A program made the position numbers and the translations under genes. Shown one piece after another: positions 28,112-36,925 of a stretch of DNA of 64,000 bases. The notes under the pieces were generated by a model. It saw only the letters and a program-made list of their open reading frames with translations, was not told the origin of the DNA and ran no database searches. Source of the DNA: Fodinibius halophilus (lineage in GTDB: Bacteria; Bacteroidota; Rhodothermia; Balneolales; Balneolaceae); NCBI RefSeq assembly GCF_011059105.1, contig NZ_JAALLS010000011.1, positions 62,001 to 126,000 of the forward strand. The letters run 5' to 3'. The first letter of the stretch is position 1. Every line of letters starts with the position of its first letter.

Positions 28112-28462
28112 ATGAAATATGAGCACAAGTTTTTCTATCTCTGCAAAATACCTCTAAGCGCAGAAGGCCCCAAAGATGTTGAGGTTATTGATCGCGCTGA
28201 GCAAACGTCAGAATTTCCCAAACTCTTTGAAGAATATGAAGAGTTGCGTTCTCATGCGTTTAATGAGGACAAGTTATACAGTGTTATTCGTGCAGATGAT
28301 GTTTTTGAGCTGCTGCGTACAGGCACAAAAAAACAGGCTAAGGAGTTGGCTTTTGAAAATGCACAGCAAGAAATTGTAACCAACCTGCAGCACAAAGTAA
28401 TGCAAGGTGATGATAAAGAAGCGAAAGCGATTCTTAAAGAGGTACACGATATAGACGCCTAA
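28112..28462 (+). CDS. Hypothetical protein, 116 aa
   Basis: I do not recognise this protein. It has no signal peptide and no membrane helix. It begins MKYEHKFFYLCKIPL and is rich in Glu, Lys and Asp, with predicted helices in its second half (KQAKELAFENAQQEIVTNL). Codon use looks like its neighbours and the frame is well formed, with an ATG start. It is followed after 42 bases by the RluA-type gene on the same strand, so it may be its operon partner. Confidence 0.65.
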   Translation: MKYEHKFFYLCKIPLSAEGPKDVEVIDRAEQTSEFPKLFEEYEELRSHAFNEDKLYSVIRADDVFELLRTGTKKQAKELAFENAQQEIVTNLQHKVMQGDDKEAKAILKEVHDIDA

Positions 28463-28504
28463 ATTACAGGCAATCTCTATCTTTATTTTTATACTATTCG
28501 CGTT

Positions 28505-29215
28505 ATGGCTGCAAAAAAACGTCCATTCTATATTGTCGAGCAGGATAAGGATATTTTTGTAGTGGATAAACCTGCCGGTTTATTGGCTGTGCCTATCCCA
28601 GACAGCAATGTTAAAAATCTGTACGACCTGGTTGCCGATCATCTTGGCAAGCATGGAGTTCGGGTAGGGTGCGTGCATCGTATTGACCGGTATACTAGTG
28701 GCCTGATGGTGTTTGCAAAAAATAAAAGGGCCTATGATGATCTCTATGAAAAGTTTCGCAATCATGACCCCAAGCGAACCTACCTTGCTATTGTGCGGGG
28801 TATCGTAGAGAAAGATGAAGGTACGCTTGAACATCACCTTAAGCTCATCAAGGATGGATTTCGTAATATCGTGGTTGACCCGGATGAGGACGGAGCCACG
28901 CCTGCCCGGTTATCATATAAGGTGAAAGAACGATTTTTTGATAATACGTTGGTAGAGGTTCAACTTGATACGGGGCTCAAAAACCAGATTCGGGTGCAGT
29001 TCGAGGAGATCGGTCATCAATTGGTTGGAGATCAACACTATGCGCCCGAAGAGAAGCAAGAACCCCTGATTGACCGGCAGGCCCTCCACGCCTATCGCCT
29101 CTCTTTTAAGCATCCCCGAAAACGAAAAACAGTAAAGTGCGAAGCAAAGATACCTGCTGATATGCTTCGTCTTATTGATCGTTTCCGATGGAATAAAGAG
29201 AAACATTCCGGCTAG
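28505..29215 (+). CDS. RluA family pseudouridine synthase
   Basis: A 236-aa RNA pseudouridine synthase without an N-terminal S4 domain. Motif II is CVHRIDRYTSGLMVFAKN, where the Asp is the catalytic residue. Other signatures are KTYLA-like YLAIVRGIVEKDEG, and QIRVQFEEIGHQLVGDQHY near the C-terminus. Targets in this family are rRNA or tRNA uridines; which one is unclear. It is downstream of the 28112 gene. Its stop codon lies inside a short GC-rich hairpin. Confidence 0.93.
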   Translation: MAAKKRPFYIVEQDKDIFVVDKPAGLLAVPIPDSNVKNLYDLVADHLGKHGVRVGCVHRIDRYTSGLMVFAKNKRAYDDLYEKFRNHDPKRTYLAIVRGIVEKDEGTLEHHLKLIKDGFRNIVVDPDEDGATPARLSYKVKERFFDNTLVEVQLDTGLKNQIRVQFEEIGHQLVGDQHYAPEEKQEPLIDRQALHAYRLSFKHPRKRKTVKCEAKIPADMLRLIDRFRWNKEKHSG

Positions 29216-29223
29216 CAAGCCGG
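29208..29223 (+). terminator. Possible weak terminator at the end of the RluA-type gene
   Basis: CCGGCT (29208-29213) and AGCCGG (29218-29223) pair around an AGCA loop; the following bases are AT-rich but lack a long T run. It overlaps the stop codon. Confidence 0.35.
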
Positions 29224-29480
29224 TTATATATCTTCCGGTATAAGTTACTTCCTATCTGTCTTATAAATACCTTCTATTGGTGTGTTGGAATGAATACCTC
29301 GATATTCATGTAGTGATAATTCAACAATTTACCAGCAACAAAAAGTTATGGTTATACAAGTATTTAAAGAGTTACTCTGTGAGTTAATTGCAGAAATATT
29401 TGAAGTTACAGATCGCACAAAAGAGTGTAGATGGAATTGTAACTGCAACAAATAATTAAACAGGCAAGAGGTGTTCAGAA

Positions 29481-29978
29481 ATGAGTACCACAACAATAGA
29501 AAAGAAAGAGATGGATATTAATATTGGGATTGCTGAAGAAGACCGAAAAGCAACAGCCGATGCATTGTCAAGGGTATTAGCAGATTCATACTTGCTATAT
29601 CTTAAAACGCACAATTATCACTGGAATGTAACCGGTGAGCTGTTCCACTCTTTGCACGAACAGTTCGAGGAACAATATACCGAACTCGCTGATGCAATAG
29701 ATGAGATTGCAGAACGAATTCGTGCGCTGGGATATCGTGCTCCGGGAACATTTAAAGAATTTAATGAGTTAACTTCTATTGAAGAGGAGTCCGAAGAACC
29801 CGAAGCTTTGGAGATGGTTCGACGACTGGCAATAGGCAATGAGCAGGTACTGCGTACCGCACGACAGGCGCTGGAACCTGCAAAAGAAGCCGAAGATGAG
29901 GCAACAGTAGATCTGTTGACTCAACGGCTTCATGTTCACTCAAAAACAGCCTGGATGTTACGAAGTCATCTCGAATAG
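29481..29978 (+). CDS. dps: Dps family DNA-binding ferritin-like protein
   Basis: A 165-aa protein that builds a 12-subunit shell, oxidises Fe2+ with H2O2 and guards DNA. The ferroxidase segment is clear: KTHNYHWNVTGELFHSLHEQFE, followed by ADAIDEIAERIRALGYRAPGT. Length is usual. The N-terminus is acidic rather than Lys-rich, so DNA binding by the tail is less certain. It has its own 265-base upstream gap, consistent with stress-responsive control, but I see no clear operator. A small coiled-coil gene follows at 42 bases. Confidence 0.95.
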   Translation: MSTTTIEKKEMDINIGIAEEDRKATADALSRVLADSYLLYLKTHNYHWNVTGELFHSLHEQFEEQYTELADAIDEIAERIRALGYRAPGTFKEFNELTSIEEESEEPEALEMVRRLAIGNEQVLRTARQALEPAKEAEDEATVDLLTQRLHVHSKTAWMLRSHLE

Positions 29979-30019
29979 CAATGGGCTTTATTGAAATACT
30001 AATTTAACCCTTGAGCATT

Positions 30020-30310
30020 ATGGCTACCCGAGAAGAATACATTAATAAGTTAGAAAATAAGCTCAGAGAGTGGAATACGCAGATCGATGAGTTGCAAGCA
30101 AAAGCCAATAAAGAATCACAAGATCTAAAAGCAACGCTCGAAGAGCGAATTGAAGTGTTATCAAAAAAGCGTGAAGCCCTTAAATTGAAGCTCAATCAGA
30201 TTAAGGATTCCGGGGATAAAACCTTTGAGGATATTAAGTCTGATACCGAGCAGCTCTGGGGCGACGTAAAAAAAGGCATATCCGAAATTCGAGAAATCGT
30301 TAAGGGATAA
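30020..30310 (+). CDS. Small coiled-coil protein, 96 aa
   Basis: A 96-aa soluble protein, mostly charged and helical. Heptad-like spacing of Leu/Ile runs through the first two thirds (YINKLENKLREWNTQIDELQ), with a C-terminal DIKSDTEQLWGDVKKGISEI. It resembles small coiled-coil proteins seen next to Dps or sll1863-type stress genes in this phylum, but that is only a likeness. The ATG 30020 (ATGGCT) is preferred to the TTG nine bases upstream. It shares a transcript direction with dps and ends at a strong terminator. Confidence 0.7.
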   Translation: MATREEYINKLENKLREWNTQIDELQAKANKESQDLKATLEERIEVLSKKREALKLKLNQIKDSGDKTFEDIKSDTEQLWGDVKKGISEIREIVKG

Positions 30311-30333
30311 ATAGGTATTTTTCTTTATCGAAG

Positions 30334-30363
30334 AAGGCAGTACATTAATGTGCTGCCTTTTTT
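30334..30363 (+). terminator. Rho-independent terminator of the dps unit
   Basis: An 11-bp stem (30334-30344 with 30349-30359, one G:T) closes a TTAA loop and is followed by a T-rich tail. It lies 24 bases after the coiled-coil gene. Confidence 0.9.
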
Positions 30364-30399
30364 ATTTACAGTTTAAATTCAAGACAGATTGCTAAAAGT

Positions 30400-31224
30400 A
30401 TGGAAGAATTTCGTTCAATTCTCGAGAAAATGATGCCCCAGTTAGTTGAATACGGCTTAAAAGTAGCAGGGGCAATATTAATTTTAGTGGTAGGATGGAC
30501 CGTGGCGGGATGGTTTAGCAAGAAAGTACGACGCCACTGTGAAAGCTCCCAAACTATCGATGACACCTTAACTCCGTTGTTGGCAAAGCTCACAAAGATA
30601 TTAGGGCTTACAGTTGTCGTAATTTTTGTACTGAATATGGTGGGCATTCAAACAGCAAGCCTCGTGGCGGTGTTAGGAGCCGCAGGACTTGCAGCCGGTT
30701 TGGCATGGCAGGGTACCCTTTCGGATGTTGCTGCGGGGGTTATGCTATTGGTGATGCGGCCGTTTAATGTGGGTGATTCAGTAGATATTGCCGGTACATC
30801 AGGCACAGTAGAGGAGATAGGACTGGTAATAACAAAGATTAACACCTTTGACAATGTGGCTGTTGTCTTGCCCAACTCCAATGTATGGGGGAATAATATT
30901 AAAAATATGTCTGTCAACGAGAAGCGGCGCTTAGATTTGGTCATTGGTTTTGGTTATGATGATGATATCGATCATGCCATGGAAACAATTAACGAAATTC
31001 TTGAAAAGGAGGATCGTGTGCTAGCTGATCCCGAACCGCAAGTTGCCGTCTCTGAACTTGGAGGCAGCTCTGTAAATCTAATTGTTCGTCCTTGGGCAAA
31101 AAAAGAAGATTTTTGGTCATTAAAATATGACCTTACGAAACGTATTAAAGAGCAATTCGATGAGGAGGGTATCAATTTCCCTTATCCTTCAAAAGATGTA
31201 TACCTGCACAAAGATGTCGGTTGA
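30400..31224 (+). CDS. Small-conductance mechanosensitive channel (MscS family)
   Basis: A 274-aa inner-membrane channel. It has three hydrophobic segments (about residues 20-38, 62-84, 90-112). The last is the Gly/Ala-rich pore helix (AALGAAGLAAGLAWQGT type), followed by the MscS beta domain with NVGDSVDIAGTSGTVEEIG and VVLPNSNVWGNNI. It ends with EEGINFPYPSKDVYL, the family's closing motif. It opens on membrane stretch and releases solutes after osmotic downshock. It follows the terminator at 30.35 kb, so it should have its own promoter. Confidence 0.95.
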   Translation: MEEFRSILEKMMPQLVEYGLKVAGAILILVVGWTVAGWFSKKVRRHCESSQTIDDTLTPLLAKLTKILGLTVVVIFVLNMVGIQTASLVAVLGAAGLAAGLAWQGTLSDVAAGVMLLVMRPFNVGDSVDIAGTSGTVEEIGLVITKINTFDNVAVVLPNSNVWGNNIKNMSVNEKRRLDLVIGFGYDDDIDHAMETINEILEKEDRVLADPEPQVAVSELGGSSVNLIVRPWAKKEDFWSLKYDLTKRIKEQFDEEGINFPYPSKDVYLHKDVG

Positions 31225-31404
31225 TTAAGTAACTAAAAGGTGTTCCCTGTTATGCCTGGAGGGGATTTTGCTAAGCTGATATTGTTATTCGTATACGAAT
31301 TGTAATAAGTTCTCTAGAAATATTATCTTAGTTAATCGTTATAAGCATCTAGCGTTAAATCAGAATTGCCAAGAGCTACAACAGAGGTTTCTGTGAATAC
31401 TACT

Positions 31405-33645
31405 ATGGAAGAAAACGAAAAGACATCCGAATACTTGTACGAGGATGAAGACGTATTTTTAACTGAAAATAATGAGCTTTTTCTGAAAAAGGGATTACAG
31501 GGAGATCAGAAGAAATTATGTGAGGTCCCGGCCGATGAAGTTAAAGACAAAATTGCTGAACTTGAGGAGACCTTTGCTGCATTAAAAGAGAAGGTTGAGC
31601 AGGCCCTTTCTGGTCAAGAGGTAACAGAAGAGTTGCTAGACTCTCTGCAAAAAGAAGTTCAGGCTACGATAGGTATTGGAGATTTTGGTAGTTTGCTGAA
31701 TCGTATTGAAGATGCAGGAGTAGCTGATAAAGATGAAAGTGAGGATGAAGCTGAAGCTGCTGCAGAAGAAGTAGCTGAAGATCAAGTAGAATCTAAAGAA
31801 GCTGAACACGAAGAGTCTGAGGAAGTATCACAGGAATCTACTGATCAGACGGGAGCTGAAGAAGTAGAAACAGAAGACGATTCTACTGACGAAGATGAAA
31901 AGCCTGAAGAAGCAGCTGCTAAAGCCGAAAATGAGGGGAGCGACGAGTCAACAGATGAGGAGGCTGATGAAGACCCTGTAACATTTTATAAGAATATTGT
32001 TAATAAAGCCCAAGAGCTTGCCCAGCAAACCGATTGGTCGTATGTGTCTGCAGAATTCGACAATCTTAGCCACAAATGGGCCGACGGTCCTGATACCGAT
32101 TCTGATAAAGTTAAAAAGCTTTTCCAAAAGTTTAACAAAACGGTCGATAAATTTGAGGAGCGGAAGGAAGAGCACTATGCTAAACAGAAAGAGAAGCGGC
32201 AACAGAATTTAGAGACTAAAAAGAAACTGCTTAAAGAGTTTGAAGGCATCGTTTCTAACGAAACCTGGACGGCTACCAAGCGTGTAGGACAGATAAAGCA
32301 ACAGTGGAATAGTACGGGGCCGCTTCCTTCCGGTAAAGGTGATGAGTTGGACGAGCGTTTTGAAGAGTTGCTCGAAATCTTTAATGAGCATAAGGTAGAT
32401 CGGCTGGTACAAAAGCGGCAACAAGAAGAAGATAACCTGATGCTAAAGCTGACGGTTCTTGAGAAGATGGAAAAGGTGGCCGGTTCTATTAATCACGAAA
32501 CCACCGAGTGGGATGAGCTGGAAGAGAAGTTTGAAGATCTTACCAAACAGTGGAAAAAGATTGGCCGTGTTCCCAAAGATAAGGCTAATAATGTATGGGA
32601 GCGTTATAAGGCTGCCCAGGATAAGTATTACGATCAAAAATATAAGCATGATCCCGAACATCAGAGTAAGGTAGATCGCTTTTATCATAAAAAAGAGAAG
32701 CTCTGTAAAGAGGCCGAAGCACTTCTTGAAGAAGAAGATCTGGCTATTGCTGCCCGAAAGATTAATAAGTTGCATCGCCGGTGGAAGAAGGTGGGTAACT
32801 TGCCGCAACGAACAGAAGATAAATTGTGGAATCGCTTTAAGGAAGCGACGGATGCTTTTAATGAGAAAAAAGCGAATAATCGGGATAAGATTGAAGAGCT
32901 TGAAGAGAAGCATTACCAGCAAAAGCTGGAGCTGATCGATAAAGCAAATGCTATTAAAGATACGGATGACTTTGAAAAAGGGCATTCGCAAATGCAGAGC
33001 TATATGGATCGCTGGAAAAAGATTGGACCTGTACCCCGGAAAAAGTCCAACAAGATATGGAAGAAGTTTAAAGGGGCTATGGATGAGTTCTACGATCGCC
33101 GTCGAGAACACTTCAAAGAAGTAAAAGAAGAGCGAAAAGAAAACCTGGAAAAGAAAAAAGAGATTCTTGAAGAGCTTCGAGAGCTCGGTCGCCACGAAGA
33201 TCCTATTGAGGCTGTTGAGATTGCAAAAGGGCTCCAAGAGAAATTCAAAAACGTAGGTTATGTGCCCATAAAGCAAAAAAATAAAATGTGGAAACAGTAC
33301 CGGGAGGTCTGTGACGTCATTTATGATCGGATGCGGGCAGCTAAGTCAGGTGATAAATTTGACCAAGAGTTGGCTAAGGCAGATTTGAACCCTGAAGAAC
33401 GTAACCAAATTCAAGAATTGCGGAAGGAGTATAAAAAAGTTAAAAAAGAGGTCCGCAGTTTAGAGAAAGAGGTTCTGCAATACGAAGAGAAAAAAACATA
33501 TTTTAAGCCTAGTAATGGGGGCAATAGTTTGTTGGACGAGGTCGAAAATAAGATTGAAAACCTCGAGCAAGAGATCGAACAGAAAAAGCAAAAAATGGAG
33601 GAGCTAACAGACCAAATGGAAGATATCCGTGAGGCGTCGGCTTAA
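31405..33645 (+). CDS. DUF349 repeat protein with acidic N-terminus
   Basis: A 746-aa soluble protein. An acidic low-complexity part (about residues 105-195, rich in Glu, Asp and Ser) precedes at least five DUF349 repeats, visible as a W-K-x-G core followed by P: QWNSTGPLP, QWKKIGRVP, RWKKVGNLP, RWKKIGPVP and KFKNVGYVP. A coiled coil closes the protein (about residues 670-740). DUF349 proteins are common in Bacteroidota; none has a settled molecular role. The frame begins with a TTG at 31366, but the ATG 31405 (MEENEK) is chosen. It stands alone. Confidence 0.85.
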   Translation: MEENEKTSEYLYEDEDVFLTENNELFLKKGLQGDQKKLCEVPADEVKDKIAELEETFAALKEKVEQALSGQEVTEELLDSLQKEVQATIGIGDFGSLLNRIEDAGVADKDESEDEAEAAAEEVAEDQVESKEAEHEESEEVSQESTDQTGAEEVETEDDSTDEDEKPEEAAAKAENEGSDESTDEEADEDPVTFYKNIVNKAQELAQQTDWSYVSAEFDNLSHKWADGPDTDSDKVKKLFQKFNKTVDKFEERKEEHYAKQKEKRQQNLETKKKLLKEFEGIVSNETWTATKRVGQIKQQWNSTGPLPSGKGDELDERFEELLEIFNEHKVDRLVQKRQQEEDNLMLKLTVLEKMEKVAGSINHETTEWDELEEKFEDLTKQWKKIGRVPKDKANNVWERYKAAQDKYYDQKYKHDPEHQSKVDRFYHKKEKLCKEAEALLEEEDLAIAARKINKLHRRWKKVGNLPQRTEDKLWNRFKEATDAFNEKKANNRDKIEELEEKHYQQKLELIDKANAIKDTDDFEKGHSQMQSYMDRWKKIGPVPRKKSNKIWKKFKGAMDEFYDRRREHFKEVKEERKENLEKKKEILEELRELGRHEDPIEAVEIAKGLQEKFKNVGYVPIKQKNKMWKQYREVCDVIYDRMRAAKSGDKFDQELAKADLNPEERNQIQELRKEYKKVKKEVRSLEKEVLQYEEKKTYFKPSNGGNSLLDEVENKIENLEQEIEQKKQKMEELTDQMEDIREASA

Positions 33646-33794
33646 TGGGGAAAATTTGCTTTTCTTATTGGTTCCGCTATTTTTACAACAATTAACGAAT
33701 GTGTCCTTCTTGTATCAAGGTTAGGGCTTTTTTTAAAAAAATAGGTCAACAAATATGAATAGATGACCTGTCTTGTTGTAATTGATTAACTTCC

Positions 33795-33800
33795 AAAGGA
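33795..33800 (+). promoter_or_regulatory. Ribosome binding site that decides the start of the MBL-fold gene
   Basis: AAAGGA lies five bases before ATG 33806. The alternative TTG at 33782 has no such site, so the ATG is favoured. Confidence 0.55.
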
Positions 33801-33805
33801 ATTGC

Positions 33806-34669
33806 ATGGGCGATAAGAATGATCAGATAAGCATTGTTTTTTGGGGCGTCCGTGGGTCAACCCCTTGTGCGAATAAAGAAAATATGGTCTACGGGGGCAA
33901 TACCACCTGTGTGCAAGTGGATATTCCACAATCCGATGAAGTGCTGATACTTGACAGCGGCACCGGTATTCGCAATTTAGGGAATACTATAAATGGCAAC
34001 GGAAAAGTTCGGGGACGGATATTTATTACTCATCCCCACTGGGACCATATCCAGGGCTTTCCTTTCTTCAAACCTATTTATGGTTCCAATAATCAGTTTG
34101 AGATTCACATGCCCCAACAAGAAGACGGCGGGTGCAAAGAGATTTTATCGGGGCATTTGACGAAAACATTTTTCCCGGTAACGCTGGAGATGATTGATGC
34201 CAACCTCAAATATATAACTCAGCCCCCGGAGGAAATTGAATATGAGGGATATAGTATGGAGTACATGCTGGCTAACCATACTACTAATACTGCTATTTAT
34301 AAGCTGGAATGTAACGGTCATACGATAATTTTTTGCCCGGATAATGAACTTGACCCGGAAGCTATTAAAGCAGGAAAAGAGTATTACAGTCGGTTGATGA
34401 GTTTCTTTGAGGGTGCCGATATTTTAGTTCACGACGGACAGTATGATCTTGAATCGTATGAAGGAAAACATGGGTGGGGGCATTCGGCCTGGGAGGTTGT
34501 TGTTGATTTTGCCCGACAGGCAAACGTGAAGAATCTATTTATAACTCATCATGATCCTGATTCTACAGATAGGGTGTTGGCTGATCTTGATGAAAAATTA
34601 CAGCGAGAATATGCGCCGTATTTTAATACTATTGAGCTCGCTAAAGAAGGGACTCAGCTATTAATATAA
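33806..34669 (+). CDS. MBL-fold metallo-hydrolase
   Basis: A 287-aa metallo-beta-lactamase-fold hydrolase. It starts with the WGVRGSTP hallmark of the PhnP/cyclic-nucleotide phosphodiesterase-like group and has the metal site THPHWDHIQGFPF, a second acid in CPDNE and later His/Asp residues in VHDGQY and ITHHDPD. The substrate is unknown: phosphodiesters are typical. No partner domain is fused. It is convergent with the small outer-membrane protein gene and shares the hairpin at 34671 with it. Confidence 0.9.
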   Translation: MGDKNDQISIVFWGVRGSTPCANKENMVYGGNTTCVQVDIPQSDEVLILDSGTGIRNLGNTINGNGKVRGRIFITHPHWDHIQGFPFFKPIYGSNNQFEIHMPQQEDGGCKEILSGHLTKTFFPVTLEMIDANLKYITQPPEEIEYEGYSMEYMLANHTTNTAIYKLECNGHTIIFCPDNELDPEAIKAGKEYYSRLMSFFEGADILVHDGQYDLESYEGKHGWGHSAWEVVVDFARQANVKNLFITHHDPDSTDRVLADLDEKLQREYAPYFNTIELAKEGTQLLI

Positions 34670-34670
34670 A

Positions 34671-34694
34671 AAGGGATGCCGTCAAGCATCCCTT
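34671..34694. terminator. Bidirectional terminator between convergent genes
   Basis: AAGGGATGC (34671-34679) pairs with GCATCCCTT (34686-34694) around a six-base loop. Read on the minus strand it is followed by a T-rich run, so it suits the minus-strand gene best; the plus-strand tail is only moderately T-rich. Confidence 0.75.
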
Positions 34695-34753
34695 GTATTC
34701 ATATATTAAGGAGCTTTTTAAAATATGTTGACCAAAAGTCCAGTATCGGTTAC

Positions 34754-35224
34754 TTAAAGATAAAGTCGTACGCCTATACCGCCATCCACGTCGAAGCTGG
34801 TTTCAGGAGCTATATTGATTACGGGAACAACCTCAAAGAAAAAACCTATGGGTGAATCTTCCAGCAGATAATTTAACCCTACGGGAATTCGGGCGCCGAT
34901 GAGGTCAGTATCCCCTAAAACTACTCGGCCGCCAATACCATAGTAGATAGGAAGGGTACCTGAATCAATTTCATTAAATGTTTCGTAATTATGCCATAGA
35001 TAGTCGGCATGTATGTTAATGGCTTCATATCGCCCAAAAGACCAAGCCATTCCGGCGTCTATGGCATTACCGCCGCCAGTCCAGGTTTTTAAGCTAAGGC
35101 CAGTAGGTTCACCAACGATGAATCCAATTCCAAGATCTTTATCAGCATCTTGGGCAGCTGAGATATTATTTAGAGAAACGACTAGAAAGGCTGACAGTAC
35201 TGTTACAATAAGTAGCTTTTTCAT
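34754..35224 (-). CDS. Small exported outer-membrane beta-barrel-like protein
   Basis: A 156-aa protein with a clear signal peptide (MKKLLIVTVLSAFLVVSL, likely cleaved after SAAQ). The rest has alternating hydrophobic/polar strands: GIGFIVGEPTGLSLKTW, a YEAINIHADYLWHNYETF stretch, and an end in GGIGVRLYL. The pattern suits a small outer-membrane beta-barrel of about eight strands; there is no named family I can assign. It is convergent with the MBL-fold gene and divergent from the glycosyltransferase pair. Confidence 0.75.
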   Translation of the reverse strand: MKKLLIVTVLSAFLVVSLNNISAAQDADKDLGIGFIVGEPTGLSLKTWTGGGNAIDAGMAWSFGRYEAINIHADYLWHNYETFNEIDSGTLPIYYGIGGRVVLGDTDLIGARIPVGLNYLLEDSPIGFFFEVVPVINIAPETSFDVDGGIGVRLYL

Positions 35225-35392
35225 AATTGAAGTAATTATTTTCAGAATTAGTTAGTAAGATATATGCTGGATCATTAGTCCAATTAAATTGTTTAGCAGG
35301 TATAATGTTCCGTACCCTGAGCACGGGACGCTTCGTTAATTAAATAGAGATGCCTGCCGTTGTTTGAATGCTATTATAACAAAGCTTGGTAT

Positions 35393-36007
35393 ATGAATAA
35401 TTCACAGAAAAACGTGTTAGTTGTGTTTGTAAAAAATCCAGAGGTGGGTAAGGTTAAAACCCGCTTAGCTAAAACGGTTGGCGCCGATGTTGCATGCCGT
35501 GTATATCACCAATTATTGCAGTTAACCAGACAAAGGGCAAAGAAAATTACGTGCGCCAGGCAACTGTGGTACTCCGATTATATTGATCACAATGACGAGT
35601 GGAACGAAGATTATTTTGAAAAGAAATTGCAACAAGGCAATGGTCTGGGAGAACGAATGAGCCATGCATTTCAACATGCTTTTTCAGAAGGCTTTGAACA
35701 GGTGGTACTTATCGGGAGTGACTGTGCAGAGCTGAAAGAAAAGCATTTAAGAAAAGCATTTAGGACCTTGCAAAATGTTGATGTAGTGATTGGTCCCTCA
35801 AAAGATGGTGGGTATTATTTGTTGGGGATGAAAGAGTATCTTCCCGGCCTTTTCGAAAATATAGAATGGAGCACGTCGCAAGTTTTTAAGGAGACTATAT
35901 ATCGCATTAAAAAGCTGGATATGACTTATGAAGTTTTAAGTGAGTTGAACGATATTGACACTGAAAAAGATCTACAGGAATCTTCCTTAAACCTACAGAG
36001 TCAATGA
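35393..36007 (+). CDS. TIGR04282-type glycosyltransferase (DUF2064)
   Basis: A 204-aa protein of the nucleotide-diphospho-sugar transferase fold. It has VVFVKNPEVGKVKTRLAKT near the start, GNGLGERMSHAFQHAF and VLIGSDCAELKEKHL in the middle, and VVIGPSKDGGYYLLG later, all marks of the TIGR04282 family. The family was named for arsenosugar biosynthesis because it often accompanies ArsM/ArsS genes. It overlaps the next gene by four bases (ATGA), so the two are translationally coupled. ATG 35393 is preferred to a TTG 33 bases upstream. Confidence 0.88.
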   Translation: MNNSQKNVLVVFVKNPEVGKVKTRLAKTVGADVACRVYHQLLQLTRQRAKKITCARQLWYSDYIDHNDEWNEDYFEKKLQQGNGLGERMSHAFQHAFSEGFEQVVLIGSDCAELKEKHLRKAFRTLQNVDVVIGPSKDGGYYLLGMKEYLPGLFENIEWSTSQVFKETIYRIKKLDMTYEVLSELNDIDTEKDLQESSLNLQSQ

Positions 36008-36696
36008 AGATAAGTGTAATTGTTCCGGCTTATAATGAGGAGGAATGTATTGACCGAACAATAAAAACAGTTAGAGAGAGGGCCGGATTATCTGTTAATG
36101 AAGTTATTGTAGTTGATGGGGGGAGCTCAGATAATACAGAGGCCATAGCTCAGCAGACCTCTGCAACCGTTTTTGTATCTCCCCAAAAAGGACGTGCGGC
36201 TCAAATGAATTATGGGGCCAGGCAAGCGACCGCTGATATACTCTATTTTTTACATGCTGACAGTGTGCCTCCCCAAGATTTCGATCAAAAGATAATAAAT
36301 ACGGTAACCCAAAAAGCACCGGCCGGTTGCTTTAGGTTGGCTTTTGATCATAACCACTGGTTGTTACAGAGTTATGCCTGGTTCACAAAGTTCGATATTG
36401 ATGCCTTTCGGTTTGGAGATCAAAGCTTGTTTATTAAAAGGGAGCACTTCTTCTCCATTGATGGTTTCAGAGAAGATCATTTACTGATGGAGGACAATGA
36501 AATTGTACGGAGGATTAAAGAAAGTTATGCTTTTTCTATCATAGATGATACTGTAACAACCTCGGCTCGGTCATACCAAAAAGTGGGAGTTATCAAGCTT
36601 CAGCTTTTATTTGTTGTGATATACCTGTTATACTTTTTGGGGGTAAAACAAGAGTATTTGTTGATGCTCAAAGAAAAAGCACTCCGAGAAGGATAA
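36004..36696 (+). CDS. TIGR04283-type family 2 glycosyltransferase
   Basis: A 230-aa GT-A glycosyltransferase. It begins KISVIVPAYNEEECIDRTI and has a metal/nucleotide region VVDGGSSDNT and YFLHADSVPP, with FGDQSLFIKREHF and EDNEIVRRIK downstream, the TIGR04283 pattern. A short hydrophobic helix lies near the C-terminus (LQLLFVVIYLLYFLG). This family regularly pairs with TIGR04282, as here. The ArsM or ArsS enzymes that supply arsenosugar intermediates are not in this window, so an arsenic role is not shown. Confidence 0.88.
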   Translation: MKISVIVPAYNEEECIDRTIKTVRERAGLSVNEVIVVDGGSSDNTEAIAQQTSATVFVSPQKGRAAQMNYGARQATADILYFLHADSVPPQDFDQKIINTVTQKAPAGCFRLAFDHNHWLLQSYAWFTKFDIDAFRFGDQSLFIKREHFFSIDGFREDHLLMEDNEIVRRIKESYAFSIIDDTVTTSARSYQKVGVIKLQLLFVVIYLLYFLGVKQEYLLMLKEKALREG

Positions 36697-36925
36697 CACT
36701 GTTAACTAGCTGCAAACCGTATTTCGGTATTTCAGAGTTAACAGTATGCTAATCTTAGATTTTTTATTTTTATATCGCTCTGGGAAAAGGGATGGTAGGT
36801 TGTTTATTTCAGCTTCCAATCTCAGATTATATGCTTAAAAGGTTAAAGCATGTAAAAAGCCCATGAGTGGTTAAGAATTGATTCACTTATCAAATCACTA
36901 ATTTAAACGAACATATCTATCGATT

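Noticed and set aside
32443-33276. A 277-codon minus-strand frame opposite the DUF349 gene
   Set aside because: Antisense shadow of a Lys/Glu-rich gene, which yields long Leu/Phe-rich frames on the other strand.
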